64,000 nucleotides of DNA from Siphonodentalium dalli (lineage: Eukaryota > Mollusca > Scaphopoda > Gadilida > Siphonodentaliidae): positions 252,654,484 to 252,718,483 of the forward strand of contig CP136064.1 in the NCBI GenBank assembly GCA_032622095.1, in the 5' to 3' direction. Positions 30,200-41,075 of the stretch are shown here, in pieces. How positions within the stretch are numbered: position 1 is the stretch's first letter; every line of letters begins with the position of its first letter. The position numbers and the translations under genes were made by a program. The notes below the pieces were generated by a model that was not told the DNA's origin, ran no database searches, and worked only from the letters and a program-made list of their open reading frames with translations.

Positions 30200-31230
30200 G
30201 ATACATGGAAATTGAGTGTTTTTTAAGATTATCTAGTTCGGAATTCCAATAGGGCTTTCTGTGTTGTCGTGTAGATCTAACTGGAACGGCAGAAGATGCA
30301 GCTGCATGCAATGCGTCTACAATGTCGTCATAGAAAAATGCGATATCGTGCTTGGAATGGATCACGCGATTACACAGATCAGCGCATCTCACATCCAAAG
30401 TGTTTTTATACAAAATTGTGTCCATACGGCTCCACAAGTAAGCTATTTTTGTTTGCGTTGGCTGAATATTATTAGAAATGTCCGGGAGTGTCATCTTGCA
30501 TGTTACTGGCATATGATTCGAAGTATTGATTGCATTGTCAGACAGAATCCAGCTATTTTGTATTAAGTCTCTATCACGTGAAGACACCAAAATATGATCA
30601 ATGAGAGAGGGCTTGTTTGTTAAACAATATGGTATGTGAGAGAATTCATTACCGCCGCACGCGTTGCTTGCTGTTGTGGAAATCAGTTCACAATTATCCA
30701 AAAACTGAAGAAATAATTCGGAACGATCATTGAGATCAATGGGCGCAGTGTTTAACGACCCTTTCGGTATGTGAGCGTTAAAGTCCCCCATTATTATCAC
30801 ACTTCCTTCTGCAGAGTACATCGCACATAGTTCCACTAAAGATTCGAGGCATTCACTAAAATAGTCATCTCCGTGATTTGTGTTAGGGAGGTAGACTTGA
30901 ATAATTGTCAGAATGTGTTTGTCCATTATCAACTGGACACCAACGAATCTATTCTCGTCGATACTGATTGCTGTGCATTTATGTTGAAGGGAATTGTGAA
31001 TAAGCAATCCAACACCGTCTCTTGTGAACTTTCCACCTGTTTTTGTTTTAATTACAGTTCCTGGCTTGGCTGTGTATATATATTTGTCACTTAAAGTGTG
31101 TAAAAAACACAAGTTTTCTGAGTCTAAGCCAGTGTTCTGATACGCCAACAATTTGATAGCTCTCACGTTTAAGAATGTCAGATAAATATGAAGCGCTACC
31201 TTTTATCCCTGTGGCATTCCACGTGAAATT
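30102..31230 (-). pseudogene. LINE ORF2, endonuclease part, frameshifted
   Basis: An exonuclease-endonuclease-phosphatase domain upstream of the reverse transcriptase. The main frame (31166-30102) shows MGDFN (residues 126-130), LIDHILV (188-194) and SNHMPV (216-221), the catalytic blocks of the family. The domain start lies in another frame: 31230 to about 31130 reads NFTWNATGIKG and SEHWL, which carries the conserved catalytic Glu. A shift is thus needed near 31120-31145, and a second near 30105-30120, where KRDFRR leads into the reverse transcriptase frame. The 354-codon frame as called starts on GTG and is not a natural start. Confidence 0.88.
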
Positions 31231-32273
31231 CCAATTTCAGAAATTGTAACCATGGATAGTATTTTAACGAGCGCGTTTGTGCCATGGGCGACAGTAGGCA
31301 CCTATTGGCCAGAAACCAGTGTCTATTAATGGATAACTGTGGTCCTTAATTACATTGAGTTGTGCACAGACCATACCCGTGCGCGCACTTGTCATCAGTT
31401 TGAGGTAAGTCGGAACCACGCCGCGGTCAGTTAGGTATCTACTAATTGTATCTCTGGTGGTTCGGGCACGATACCACCGACGTAGTAGCGTTGAATTTGT
31501 TTGAGCACATTATAGTCAGAATTGTGTGTTGCTTTATTGTGGGAATAATTGTCTTTCGTGCCATTTGCTTGTGAGGTGGGTATCATCGTCGCATGACATT
31601 GATCATTCAATATTACAGATGGGATTGTTCTGGGAGGTGTGTGAGAGTTATTTACATGCAAGCCTTGTGGTCGAACTTGGGTGTCAACAGTCGAAACTCT
31701 GGGTTTGTTGATTTATAAATGCATTGTTCGTTGCATAACACTGATCGTTCCTGACTATAGTTGGTATAGGCATATAACACATCTGAAGACGATCCCACTC
31801 TGGCTCACTGCTTACATCTCTGGGTTGTGGAACAATCATTGCTTGACCAGGAATTGGACTGTTGTTGTCGATGACACAACGCATTTTTGCGACGAATAAA
31901 CACGCCCACTTAGTACAGGACAACTCTGCATTCGAGGCGTTGTGGGTCTAGATGAAAAAACAGTATTTGTATGTGATGTTCCGATAGAATAAGAACGAGC
32001 TATAGTATACATCGGAACGCCAGACGAGTCACACGGTGTGGTGTAGATTCGCGAACAATCTGAGAAGACGTCTGTGGTGACACATGGTCAGTTACAATAA
32101 CGCTTGATGTAACTGTGGGAGAGAGATTTGCTGGTTGAATCTCTGTTACGGTAGGATAAGTTTCGTCGATTGTCGATATGCGCGGCTGAAACTTGGGACA
32201 TTTTGACTATCTGACACCCCTATTTAGGTCCCCGTTAGACGAGACCAACTTTTCATTGGTATAACTTGATAAA
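31231..32273 (-). other. region between LINE ORF1 and ORF2
   Basis: No continuous frame. Two short minus-strand frames (31923-31684 and 31661-31431) each contain a related peptide, IVRNDQCYAT and VILNDQCHAT, so this stretch includes a degenerate internal duplication. It may be the decayed 3' part of ORF1 or an inter-ORF spacer. Confidence 0.5.
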
Positions 32274-33842
32274 TTAACTAAATTCGCAGCCGATGTTGCT
32301 GGTTGATTGGGCGTGACTTCGATACGCCTTGGGTAAGAGTCTGTCGAAGAGACACCAGCCCCGATAAGAGTTATACATATTATTTGCTGGCTCAGCTTGC
32401 TGCGACATGTTCACTGGGCTGATAGGAGACACTTCCTTATTGGCGCTTGCAGATAATGTTCTGCTCGATTTTGAGCAGTTAGACACAAACACAACTGAAT
32501 CATTTACTGATTGGCGCTTTCCATCTGTTGGTGTAGATTGTGCACGTTTTTGAGTTGCACGAATGCTTGGGGATTCAATAGCAGTCATTGAGGGATCATC
32601 TAAATGCAACTGATCCTGGATAAATGCACACATATCACTGTATTTACTTGCCGTACACTCTGCATACATCTCAAAGGGCACCGGCAAGGTTTTTTTTCCG
32701 ACTTTGTCCGTATAGGCGGTCGACGCTTTGGACGTCTCTTTGCACTTTTTTGCCATCTGAGTCATTTTTACATCGAGAGTTTTCACTTTATTGTTTGATT
32801 TCGTCATTTTGTTTAGTTTGGAATTCATTTCTTTCTGAAATGTCTCTAAATTGTCCTTTGTGCAGTTCAGATCATCAACAAGAAGTTTGCATTTTGATTT
32901 CAAGTTCGAAATTCCAGTGCAACGTTCGTCGCTTACACGGTTAACGTCTAACTCAATCGTATGTTGCTTTTTTGACAAGCTTTCAACACTTTTGGTTAGC
33001 GAGGTCAGAGACACTGTAACATCGGCAAATAGTTTTCTGTTGTTTTGCCTCAGAAGGGTCACGTCAGCCAGAACTTCAGATAGTTTGTTCTGAAGACACA
33101 AGGAGTTACACGCACATTTTGTTGCGGCAGCGGAATCACTTTCCAGGTTTTGCTGCGAATTTGCAGACATAGATTTTAGCCGCGTTGATGCCTTCGTTAT
33201 TGATTCTCGTATCTCATCGAAATGAACCACCCCGTATAAACTGTATGAGTTCATAAATATCTCTAGCTAGTTTAGATGTAACTGGATTAGCAGGGTCCCG
33301 CTGCACACGACCCTTTAGTCTATAATCACAACGGTCACTACCAGTAGACTTTGCTTGTTCAAACACATTTTGTCTGAGACACTCTAGATCTTCGGTTCCG
33401 GGATATTGCGCACAATTTTCAGAGACAAATATAATCTTTGGTGTATTCAACAGCTGTCGTAATTGTGCGCATTCGTCAATAGAAAATGAACACAAGAGTT
33501 TTCTGAAATTGCAGTATATGTTGTTGGGACGTATAATTCATAGAATTTTGTAATATTGTCCGGTGTCTGGTTGGTGGCAAACATTTGCTGAATATTTGAA
33601 TCAAGTTCGTGTTTGGAGCTAATCAGAGTCGCCGAGATCATCACAGTGAATGTCTTCCCGTCAATTACTGCGATATCCTGTTGACTCATCGTGGATAGCG
33701 GTTCTTTCGACGCGCTTGACGCAGCTGGACTGCAGTCGAGTCGAATCACAGTTAATTGGACGTATTCATTCGTTAACGATTGTTGATCACACCTTTGAAG
33801 CAGTGAAACGTGAGTTCTGTTCACACCTCTGGTAGACGACAT
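32274..33842 (-). pseudogene. LINE ORF1-like protein, frameshifted
   Basis: Three overlapping minus-strand frames run in succession: 33842-33447 (131 codons), 33495-33214 (93) and 33254-32274 (326), as expected for one ORF of about 500 codons with two frameshifts (near 33490-33500, beside an A/T run, and near 33225-33240, beside a GGGG run). The third part is rich in Lys, Ser, Leu and Asn with heptad-like leucines over residues 50-170, which fits a coiled coil. No CCHC knuckle or RRM was recognised. The ORF1 assignment rests on position upstream of ORF2 and on the coiled-coil character. ORF1 proteins bind the element RNA. Confidence 0.65.
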
Positions 33843-34290
33843 AGATTACAGGTTATAATGGCGGATCAAATTGGGCCACATAAACAACGGGCAGGGTCAA
33901 CATACAATCACATGATGCACAGTCAAATTAGTGTGTTGCTTCATATATTCCACCTGTATCCATGAATGATATATCCGAGACGAATCACTGAATAGTCCAT
34001 ACATTCAACCTAAAGTGAATTCCAATAGCAGAAAACGACAATTAATGTCATAAACGGCGAGCAAAGTTGGTCATATTGATATGGGAACAGTCAAGGTCTC
34101 AATGGCGTCACGAAACAGCATATAAACATCCACAATTGAGTCCAAGGCGGACACGCCGGTCCTGGCAATCACACTGCTGATCACTGCAACATTATTATCA
34201 CGATCATCACATTTTGGAGTATGACAGTTTCCGTAATAAATGTATTTTGAAGGTATATGTGGAGAGCGAAATGAATGTTGACTACATCAT
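33843..34290. other. unassigned DNA between the LINE and array block C
   Basis: No gene seen. It could include the LINE 5' untranslated region; no boundary is visible. Confidence 0.4.
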
Positions 34291-34326
34291 TCAGGAACGA
34301 TAACTCTCTCAGGAACGATAACTCTC
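34291..34326 (+). repeat. 18-bp perfect tandem duplication at the array junction
   Basis: tcaggaacgataactctc occurs twice head to tail (34291-34308 and 34309-34326). The next base starts array sequence (gtgcacatgc). Confidence 0.95.
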
Positions 34327-34390
34327 GTGCACATGCATTTCAAGGGAGACTCGAAATGCATGACTTGTCCAGTCTATCGTTATAAAGTTC

Positions 34391-34422
34391 ACGCAGCACC
34401 TTAGACCACTCGCCATCCTGAC
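34391..34422 (-). pseudogene. tRNA-Leu 5' fragment (array remnant)
   Basis: 32 nt of the 5' end (acceptor strand, D-arm), with one base missing (ctcgccatcc for ctcggccatcc). The mirror image of the usual Leu truncation, which keeps the 3' end. Confidence 0.88.
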
Positions 34423-34692
34423 TACAGGAAAGGACTGCAACAGTATCCTGCTCAAAGTGAGACAATGGTATTGTGGATATAATTTTAGTTCCCTTCTGGC
34501 TGTCGTTGCATTCTTAACGCACACATCCGATTGCTGATTTTTTGGTGGGTATATGATAAATGTACGTGATTCTATATAGTTATATTATGGCTATTAAGTT
34601 TTCATAAACAGGCCTTCTTGGACATAAAACATAATTTATATTTGTTTTCAAATCAGCGAAAATGCGTTATGAAGAGCACTGTTTTCATTACT

Positions 34693-34765
34693 GTCCCAGT
34701 AGCTCAGCGGATAGAGCGCTGGACTTCTAATCCAGAGGCCGTGGGTTCGATCCCCACCTGGGATG
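34693..34765 (+). tRNA. tRNA-Arg-TCT: tRNA-Arg(TCT) (U25)
   Basis: U25, consensus gene despite several indels in its leader (acataatttatatttg). Confidence 0.95.
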
Positions 34766-34889
34766 CACAGATATTTTTAAATCTTGGAATCAAAATTCGG
34801 TCGTCGTGCCTTGCTGACCTGCAAAGCGATTGTTGACAAACTGTTGAATAACGAATATAATGTCTTATAAAATGGTGTATTTATCGTAA

Positions 34890-34960
34890 GCGCCGCTGTG
34901 TAGTGGTATCATGCAAGATTCCCATTCTTGCGAACCCGGGTTCGATTCCCGGGCGGCGCA
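34890..34960 (+). tRNA. tRNA-Gly-CCC: tRNA-Gly(CCC) with two compensating indels (U25)
   Basis: One G is missing in the D-arm entry (gccgctgtgtag) and one A is added before the T-stem (gcgaacccggg). Length is unchanged at 71 nt. Given the many neighbouring single-base indels these may be sequencing errors. Confidence 0.75.
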
Positions 34961-35070
34961 TATCTACTTTTTCAGTTAAATATGACAGGCCATAATTTAG
35001 CTGACATTTCTAATGGATTCAATTTTTAACAGAGGAATGTCATTTTAGAAAACCACCATTATTACCATGG

Positions 35071-35142
35071 AGCAGAGTGGCGCAGTGGTAGCGTGCTGGG
35101 CCCATAACCCAGAGGTCCGAGGATCGAAACCTCGCTCTGCTA
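35071..35142 (+). tRNA. tRNA-iMet-CAT: initiator tRNA-Met(CAT) (U25)
   Basis: U25, consensus copy. Confidence 0.97.
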
Positions 35143-35428
35143 ATATTTTCGTCAAGGGGAGAGGAAGGAAGAATTATCACTTTGTTTGAAAGTAAATACA
35201 GTAAGAATGTGCATGTGTGTTTTAATGTTTATATTAAAATATGGTTTTATTTATATTGCTAGCAAATTAAAAAAACGCTTCTTAAATGAATCGTGCACAT
35301 GCATTTCAAGGGAGACTCGAAATGCATGACTTGTCCAGTCTATCGTTATAAAGTTCAAAGTCGCGTTGACTTCTAGACAACAAATGTGCTAGCTGCTCAA
35401 GAAGCTAAATTTGCGTTCATATCTCGCC

Positions 35429-35499
35429 GCATCGGTGGTTCAGTGGTAGAATGCTCGCCTGCCACGCGGGCCACCCGGGTTCGATTCCCGGCCGATGCA
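35429..35499 (+). tRNA. tRNA-Gly-GCC: tRNA-Gly(GCC) (U25)
   Basis: One variable-loop change (gggccacc). Otherwise consensus. Confidence 0.95.
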
Positions 35500-35660
35500 A
35501 AATAAGTTTTTTTCACTGATTTTGTTTGTGGATATCCACCTCATTTTGGACTATGCAGTTTAATTGGGAACTTGAGAAAAACAAATTTCATTGGCACATA
35601 AATTTGTTTAAAGAAAACGGACGGACTTGCGATTCGCATTTCATCGAACAAAATTACTGT

Positions 35661-35744
35661 TGTCAGAAGTGGGATTCGAACCCACGCCGGGAAGACCCGA
35701 CTGCGACCTGAACGCAGCGCCTTAGACCACTCGGCCATCCTGAC
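35661..35744 (-). tRNA. tRNA-Leu-CAG: tRNA-Leu(CAG) (U25)
   Basis: U25, consensus copy. Confidence 0.97.
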
Positions 35745-36013
35745 TACAGAAAGACTGCAACAGTATCCTGCTCAAAGTGAGACAATGGTATTGTGGATAT
35801 ATTTTAGTTCCCTTCTGGCTGTCGTTGCATTCTTAACGCACACATCCGATTGCTGATTTTTTGGTGGGTATATGATAAATGTACGTGATTCTATATAGTT
35901 ATATTATGGCTATTAAGTTTTCATAAACAGGCCTTCTTGGACATAAAACATAATTTTATATTTTGTTTTCAAATCAGCGAAAATGCGTTATGAAGAGCAC
36001 TGTTTTCATTACT

Positions 36014-36086
36014 GTCCCAGTAGCTCAGCGGATAGAGCGCTGGACTTCTAATCCAGAGGCCGTGGGTTCGATCCCCACCTGGGATG
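36014..36086 (+). tRNA. tRNA-Arg-TCT: tRNA-Arg(TCT) (U26)
   Basis: U26, consensus copy. Confidence 0.96.
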
Positions 36087-36210
36087 CACAGATATTTTTA
36101 AATCTTGGAATCAAAATTCGGTCGTCGTGCCTTGCTGACCTGCAAAGCGATTGTTGACAAACAGTTGAATAACGAATATAATGTCTTATAAAATGGTGTA
36201 TTTATCGTAA

Positions 36211-36281
36211 GCGCCGCTGGTGTAGTGGTATCATGCAAGATTCCCATTCTTGCGACCCGGGTTCGATTCCCGGGCGGCGCA
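36211..36281 (+). tRNA. tRNA-Gly-CCC: tRNA-Gly(CCC) (U26)
   Basis: U26, consensus copy. Confidence 0.96.
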
Positions 36282-36391
36282 TATCTACTTTTTCAGTTAA
36301 ATATGACAGGCCATAATTTAGCTGACATTTCTAATGGATTCAATTTTTAACAGAGGAATGTCATTTTAGAAAACCACCATTATTACCATGG

Positions 36392-36463
36392 AGCAGAGAG
36401 GCGCAGTGGTATCGTGCTGGGCCCATAACCCAGAGGTCCGAGGATCTAAACCTCGCTCTGCTA
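36392..36463 (+). pseudogene. tRNA-iMet-CAT: initiator tRNA-Met(CAT), three changes (U26)
   Basis: U8 to A (cagagaggc), G22 to T in the D-stem (ggtatcgtg) and G-to-T in the T-loop (gatctaaa). All three hit conserved A-box or B-box or tertiary-contact positions, so the copy is probably inactive. CAT anticodon intact. Confidence 0.8.
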
Positions 36464-36752
36464 ATATTTTCGTCAAGGGGAGAGGAAGGAAGAATTATCA
36501 CTTTGTTTGAAAGTAAATACAGTAAGAATGTGCGTGTGTGTTTTAATGTTTATATTAAAATATGGTTTTATTTATTATTGCTAGCAAATTAAAAAAAAAC
36601 GCTTCTTAAATGAATCGTGCACATGCATTTCAAGGGAGACTCGAAATGCATGACTTGTCCAGTCTATCGTTATAAAGTTCAAAGTCGCGTTGACTTCTCG
36701 ACAACAAATGTGCTAGCTGCTCAAGAAGCTAAATTTGCGTTCATATCTCGCC

Positions 36753-36823
36753 GCATCGGTGGTTCAGTGGTAGAATGCTCGCCTGCCACGCGGGCGACCC
36801 GGGTTCGATTCCCGGCCGATGCA
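36753..36823 (+). tRNA. tRNA-Gly-GCC: tRNA-Gly(GCC) (U26)
   Basis: U26, consensus copy. Confidence 0.97.
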
Positions 36824-36984
36824 AAATAAGTTTTTTTCACTGATTTTGTTTGTGGATATCCACCTCATTTTGGACTATGCAGTTTAATTGGGAACTTGAG
36901 AAAAACAAATTTCATTGGCACATAAATTTGTTTAAAGAAAACGGACGGACTTGCGATTCGCATTTCATCGAGCAAAATTACTGT

Positions 36985-37068
36985 TGTCAGAAGTGGGATT
37001 CGAACCCACGCCGGGAAGACCCGACTGCGACCTGAACGCAGCGCCTTAGACCACTCGGCCATCCTGAC
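36985..37068 (-). tRNA. tRNA-Leu-CAG: tRNA-Leu(CAG) (U26)
   Basis: U26, consensus copy. Last gene before the 14.7-kb interruption. Confidence 0.97.
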
Positions 37069-37284
37069 TACAGAAAGACTGCAACAGTATCCTGCTCAAA
37101 GTGAGACAATGGTATTGTGGATATATTTTAGTTCCCTTCTGGCTGTCGTTGCATTCTTAACGCACACATCCGATTGCTGATTTTTTGGTGGGTATATGAT
37201 AAATGTACGTGATTCTATATAGTTATATTATGGCTATTAAGTTTTCATAAACAGGCCTTCTTGGACATAACACATAATTTTATA

Positions 37285-38790
37285 TTGTGTAACAATTATC
37301 ACTTAAACCAAATTTCACAGATAAATTCCTACCAGATTTTGAGAAAATTGTATACCAGTCTTTCATTTTTGAGGCACGCGATCGCTCTTGCGCACCATCG
37401 CGCGCCTGAAATTGAAAACCAGCGAGCGATCGATTGCACACCTAGGCCAAATACAGAGAGCGAAGTTGGCCGAACCTGATAACGCTATTTTCAGTGTCTA
37501 CCCAGACGAGATTGGTTAATAATGTGTCCCATTTTCCGTTTTATTACCGCGTTGCGAGAATGCCTGTATGATGTGTCGCGAGATCAAAGGTGCCGCGACC
37601 TAGTTACCAATTCCACAACTTTCCATTCACAGTGCGGTGTCAATCAACCCGCCCGATGTTTGATCACCGACACCAGTAAATTATTTGAGGTCACACGGTG
37701 TCGAATGCACTATCTGTCTGGATGATTCGTTTAAGCTAAAAATACATTTGAATGATTTATATGTATGGCTTATGACGTCACATAAGCGAGACCATGTGGC
37801 CGGGAGATGTTGATATTATTCTGTCAGCATGGAATCGGAGTATTAAATTGATTCTTTATTAATAATTATGAATTACAATTAATATAGGAGCATGTACAAT
37901 ATAAAACATAGTGTGTGACATTCACTTGTGCTTATGGATAGTGGATTAAGCAGTGTTAAACCATCAAAGAGATTCACTGGACATCGATCGTGAGTTACTT
38001 GTAAACTACCGTTAATTCAATTTACACGGCATTTATGAATGTGTTTCCGGCAATCCGCTGTTTATTTTATCTTGATAGAAACTGCGCGCCTGGGCCCAAA
38101 ACCCAGCGAGCGAGACAATGCGCGCCTACATTTTCTAAAAATGAAAGTCTGGTATACATAGACAGAATCCATTTTGAAATACCAGGAAATTTTGGCAAAA
38201 TGTGCGCCTGACCCGTAATCAAGAATCTTTTATCGAATGAATTGTGGATGATGCATGGATATATTTCACAAAAGAGAAATATCCGCAACAAGTTTGATAA
38301 ATGATTTGAGATTATGATACAAGTTGTGTTTGTATTTATTCTACACAGTTGTGTCAGATAATCAATGACTGTCACCTTCGTTGATACTATAGCTACCTCT
38401 ATTGTGATTTATGTCTGATGAATAACCAGTAATGATCGGGGCATCACCAGAAGCAGATTATTGAACTTATTTAAGCCATCTTACTTGGCGACAATGTCAA
38501 CAAAAATAGTTGTAGAGGTATACAATACTATGCATTCAATAGCTGGGATTCCATTGAACACAAGTGCCTTATGTCAATGGGTGTGGAATAATTATACTAA
38601 TAACAGTTATACACCAATGCCATTTGAAAAACTCTATTATGTAATCAGTCTCTCCATCCATCCATATGTCTCTTTTGCCATCAGATGTCCTTCTGTGAAC
38701 CTTTTGGTTTCCGGATCATAACCCATGTAGTTCTTGAACTAAATGCTATAGAGGTCCAGGAAGCCCATTTTAACCAGAGCTTCAATCGCT
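37285..38790. other. AT-rich non-array DNA with a diverged inverted repeat
   Basis: Contains two related segments in opposite orientation: 37318-37400 (ttccta.., gtataccagtctttcattttt, cgcgcgcctga) and, reversed, about 38085-38200 (tgcgcgcc, aaaaatgaaagtctggtatac, ccaggaaatttt). They look like the arms of an old mobile element or two opposed copies of one. Small frames, for example 38461-38721 (+), resemble nothing I know and are probably chance. Confidence 0.6.
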
Positions 38791-38794
38791 TTTT

Positions 38795-39976
38795 ATACGC
38801 CCTTTTGAAAAAAGGTCGTATTATGGAAATGGGTTGTCCGTCGGTCCGTCGTCCGTCCGGATGATAACTTTAGTTAGAGTGAACCAAATTAAATTTGGTA
38901 TGTGGGTTTACTAGCAGAAACGACAGGTCAAGTTCGAATTCTGGTTCCGTCCGCCAATTTTCACCAGAGTTATGCCCCTTTTTTGACTTAGAAAACCCCT
39001 GAAAGTTGGTTTCCGGATGATAACTTTAGTAGAGTTAATCGGATTCAAACCAAATTTGGTATATTACTTTCTCGAAGCAAAACACAAGTCATATTCGAAC
39101 TTGGGTTCTACCCGACCATTTTTGGCAGAGTTATGCCCCTTTTTCGACATAGAAAATTAAGTTTTTCTTGTTTTTTGGTTTCCGGATGATAACTTGATTT
39201 TTGATTGTTTATATGCAAAACCCGTTTTTTTGTGGATCACTTATAGCTCAGTTTGGATTTCGGTTTAATCCGATAATTTTTGCCAGAGTTATCGCCCTTT
39301 TTTGTCCGCCGACCCGACATATAAAACCCCAAAAGTTGGGTGTCCGGATGATAACTTTAGTAGAGTTAATCACATTTAAACCAAATTTGGTATGTGTCTT
39401 TCTCCCAGCAAAACACAGATCAAGTTCAAATTCGGGTTCCGCCCGCCAATTTTCACCAGAGTTATGTCCTTTTTTTACTTAGAATTTTTGCCAATTTGAG
39501 GTTTCCGGATGATAACTTTAGTAAATGTGTACTGAATGAAATTATATTTGGTATATGTAGGTTTACTAGCACAAAAGACAGATCAAATTCGATTTCTGGT
39601 TCCGCCATGCCAATTTTTATGCGCAAACAACGGTCGTATCAAGCCACCGCTTAGACGGCGGACATGAGGTCTAACAACCTTTTATTCAACTTAGATTTCA
39701 CCTGATTTGCGGTTTCCGGATGATAACTTTGATTGAATCGAGTGAACTGAACCAAATTCGGTACCGGGTATGTTAGTTTACCACCCCAAAAAACAGATCA
39801 AGGTCGAATATGGGTTTTGTCCGCATGATTTTGACTGAGTTATGCCCCTTTTTCGACTCAGATTTTACCTGATATGCAGTTTCCAGATGATAACATTATA
39901 TTGAATCGAGTGAACTGAACCATGTTTCAAACGAATGAATTAAACCGTGCCCCACTTTACTCCAGAAAGGGCGTAT
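38795..39976. mobile_element. hairpin-ended element with internal degenerate repeats
   Basis: Perfect 11-bp terminal inverted repeats, atacgcccttt (38795-38805) and aaagggcgtat (39966-39976). The left end also folds on itself (atacgccctttt followed by aaaaaaggtcgtat). Inside, a degenerate unit of about 150-170 bp recurs, each with ccggatgataacttt and a following ccaaatttggtatgt / cagagttatgcccctttttgactt pattern (near 38868, 39012, 39180, 39344, 39506, 39717, 39884). No transposase. This resembles non-autonomous elements abundant in bivalve genomes; the family name is not known to me. Confidence 0.7.
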
Positions 39977-40655
39977 TGTGCCCACGCCCCGACGGCATGC
40001 TCTTGTTTAAATTTGGGCTTAATTTTTTTTCCAGGTGATAACTTATACATGTATGTTATATGATATGAACTGAATGGAATGAAATTTATGAATGTTGACA
40101 ACCATAACATATGGGTCGACAAGTTAAATAAGTTAGAGACCTTTTTAACTTTTTTAGAAAGAGGAAGGTATCTTTGTCCATGCTTACTATGCGCAGAAAA
40201 AAAACCCCCCCCCCCCCCCCCCCCCCTCATTGATTTGAAGAAAAAAAATTGCCCGAGAACCAAAAGACTTTTTTTTTTGGCCTAAATAATATTATTTAAT
40301 TTCTCAAATTAGATATTTTTCCCAAATAAATCAATTCCATACTTTCGAGTATTAATTGTATTGAAACAAAACATTTATCTATTCAATTCTATATTTTTCA
40401 GGAGCTGAGGAATGATGGAAGGTGGGACCTTCAAAGACATTTTACATTTTGAATTATGGTCCTTTTCAACAAGACTAAGGCTCAGCTGATATTCTTCATT
40501 CTAATGCAGTATGATCAATTTGTATTATGAATCACGTTGTATATTTGATGTTGATGTTTTTATAATGCAAATGACATGTTTACACCAGTGACTCAAACAA
40601 AATGCCCAGTAGAGTGTTTTGAGTAAATTTTGCAATGATGCATGCATGCATATGG
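39977..40655. other. AT-rich DNA with a poly(C) tract
   Basis: A run of 22 C at 40205-40226 is followed by A/G-rich sequence. No gene seen. The reading frames crossing the C-run are low-complexity artefacts. Confidence 0.6.
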
Positions 40656-41075
40656 TTGTTCCTATTAGGCCCAAAAAAATACCTCCTGTGTTTAGGGTTA
40701 CATGGTGCAAAATAATTAACCTAGGTAGGTAGGGGATTTTTTTTTCTTCAAATTTTTTTATTCTGCATTCCATTGGGTCACTGACAGTTCAATCTAGAAA
40801 GATTCACAATTCAGATTAATTGAAAGGTTCAATACCAAGTATTGTTATCTTGAATTAGTCAGAGCACTAGACTAGTAAAACTTCTAAATATTTTTATAGC
40901 CTCATATATGTAGGAGAGGTTTGGAAATGGATATGATACCTTTAGATGCCCTTCCCACTGAGCAAAAAATAATTATCTGTGTCTACAGTCCAATAAAACT
41001 TTTGGGTAGGCACCTTTTTCTAGGGTAGGTAGGGAAACCCTAAACACAGGTATTTTTGTTTTGCCCTAAGGATAC
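40655..41075. mobile_element. short non-autonomous TIR element
   Basis: Imperfect terminal inverted repeats of about 40 bp: left 40662-40700 (ttaggcccaaaa, aatacct, gtgtttagggtt), right 41034-41071 (aaaccctaaacac, aggtattt, ttttgccctaagg). Inside the arms, ctaggtaggtagg (left) faces ctagggtaggtaggg near the right arm. No coding capacity. Confidence 0.65.

Larger units (their letters stand above)
27755..33842 (-). mobile_element. decayed non-LTR retrotransposon (LINE, APE-type)
   Basis: Minus-strand element with an ORF1-like region (33842-32274) followed by an ORF2 encoding an apurinic-type endonuclease and a reverse transcriptase (31230-27755). Both regions need more than one frame to read through, so this copy is not intact or the assembly has indels here. 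Outer ends are approximate: no poly(A) tail, 3' repeat or target-site duplication could be fixed. The array stops in an Arg gene at 26921 and resumes in the pre-Gly(GCC) spacer at 34327, so this is not a simple one-site insertion. The clade (Jockey/CR1-like or other) cannot be decided by eye. Confidence 0.85.
34327..37284. repeat. tDNA tandem array block C (U25-U26 and remnants)
   Basis: It opens with a 64-bp pre-Gly(GCC) leader (34327-34390) fused to the 5' part of a Leu gene; Gly(GCC) and the spacer between are deleted. Two full-length units follow, then a post-Leu spacer that ends at 37284 (ttttatatt) about 55 bp before the next Arg gene would start. The stretch 34390-35360 has many 1-nt indels compared with all other units. 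Confidence 0.96.

Noticed and set aside
26913-34422. LINE specifically targeted to a tRNA-Arg gene
   Set aside because: The array stops in Arg but resumes in a different part of the unit, with no target-site duplication and several hundred bases of unrelated DNA on each side of the LINE.
40079-40285. Frames across the poly(C) tract with a run of Pro or Gly
   Set aside because: A product of the 22-bp C-run; no other coding evidence.
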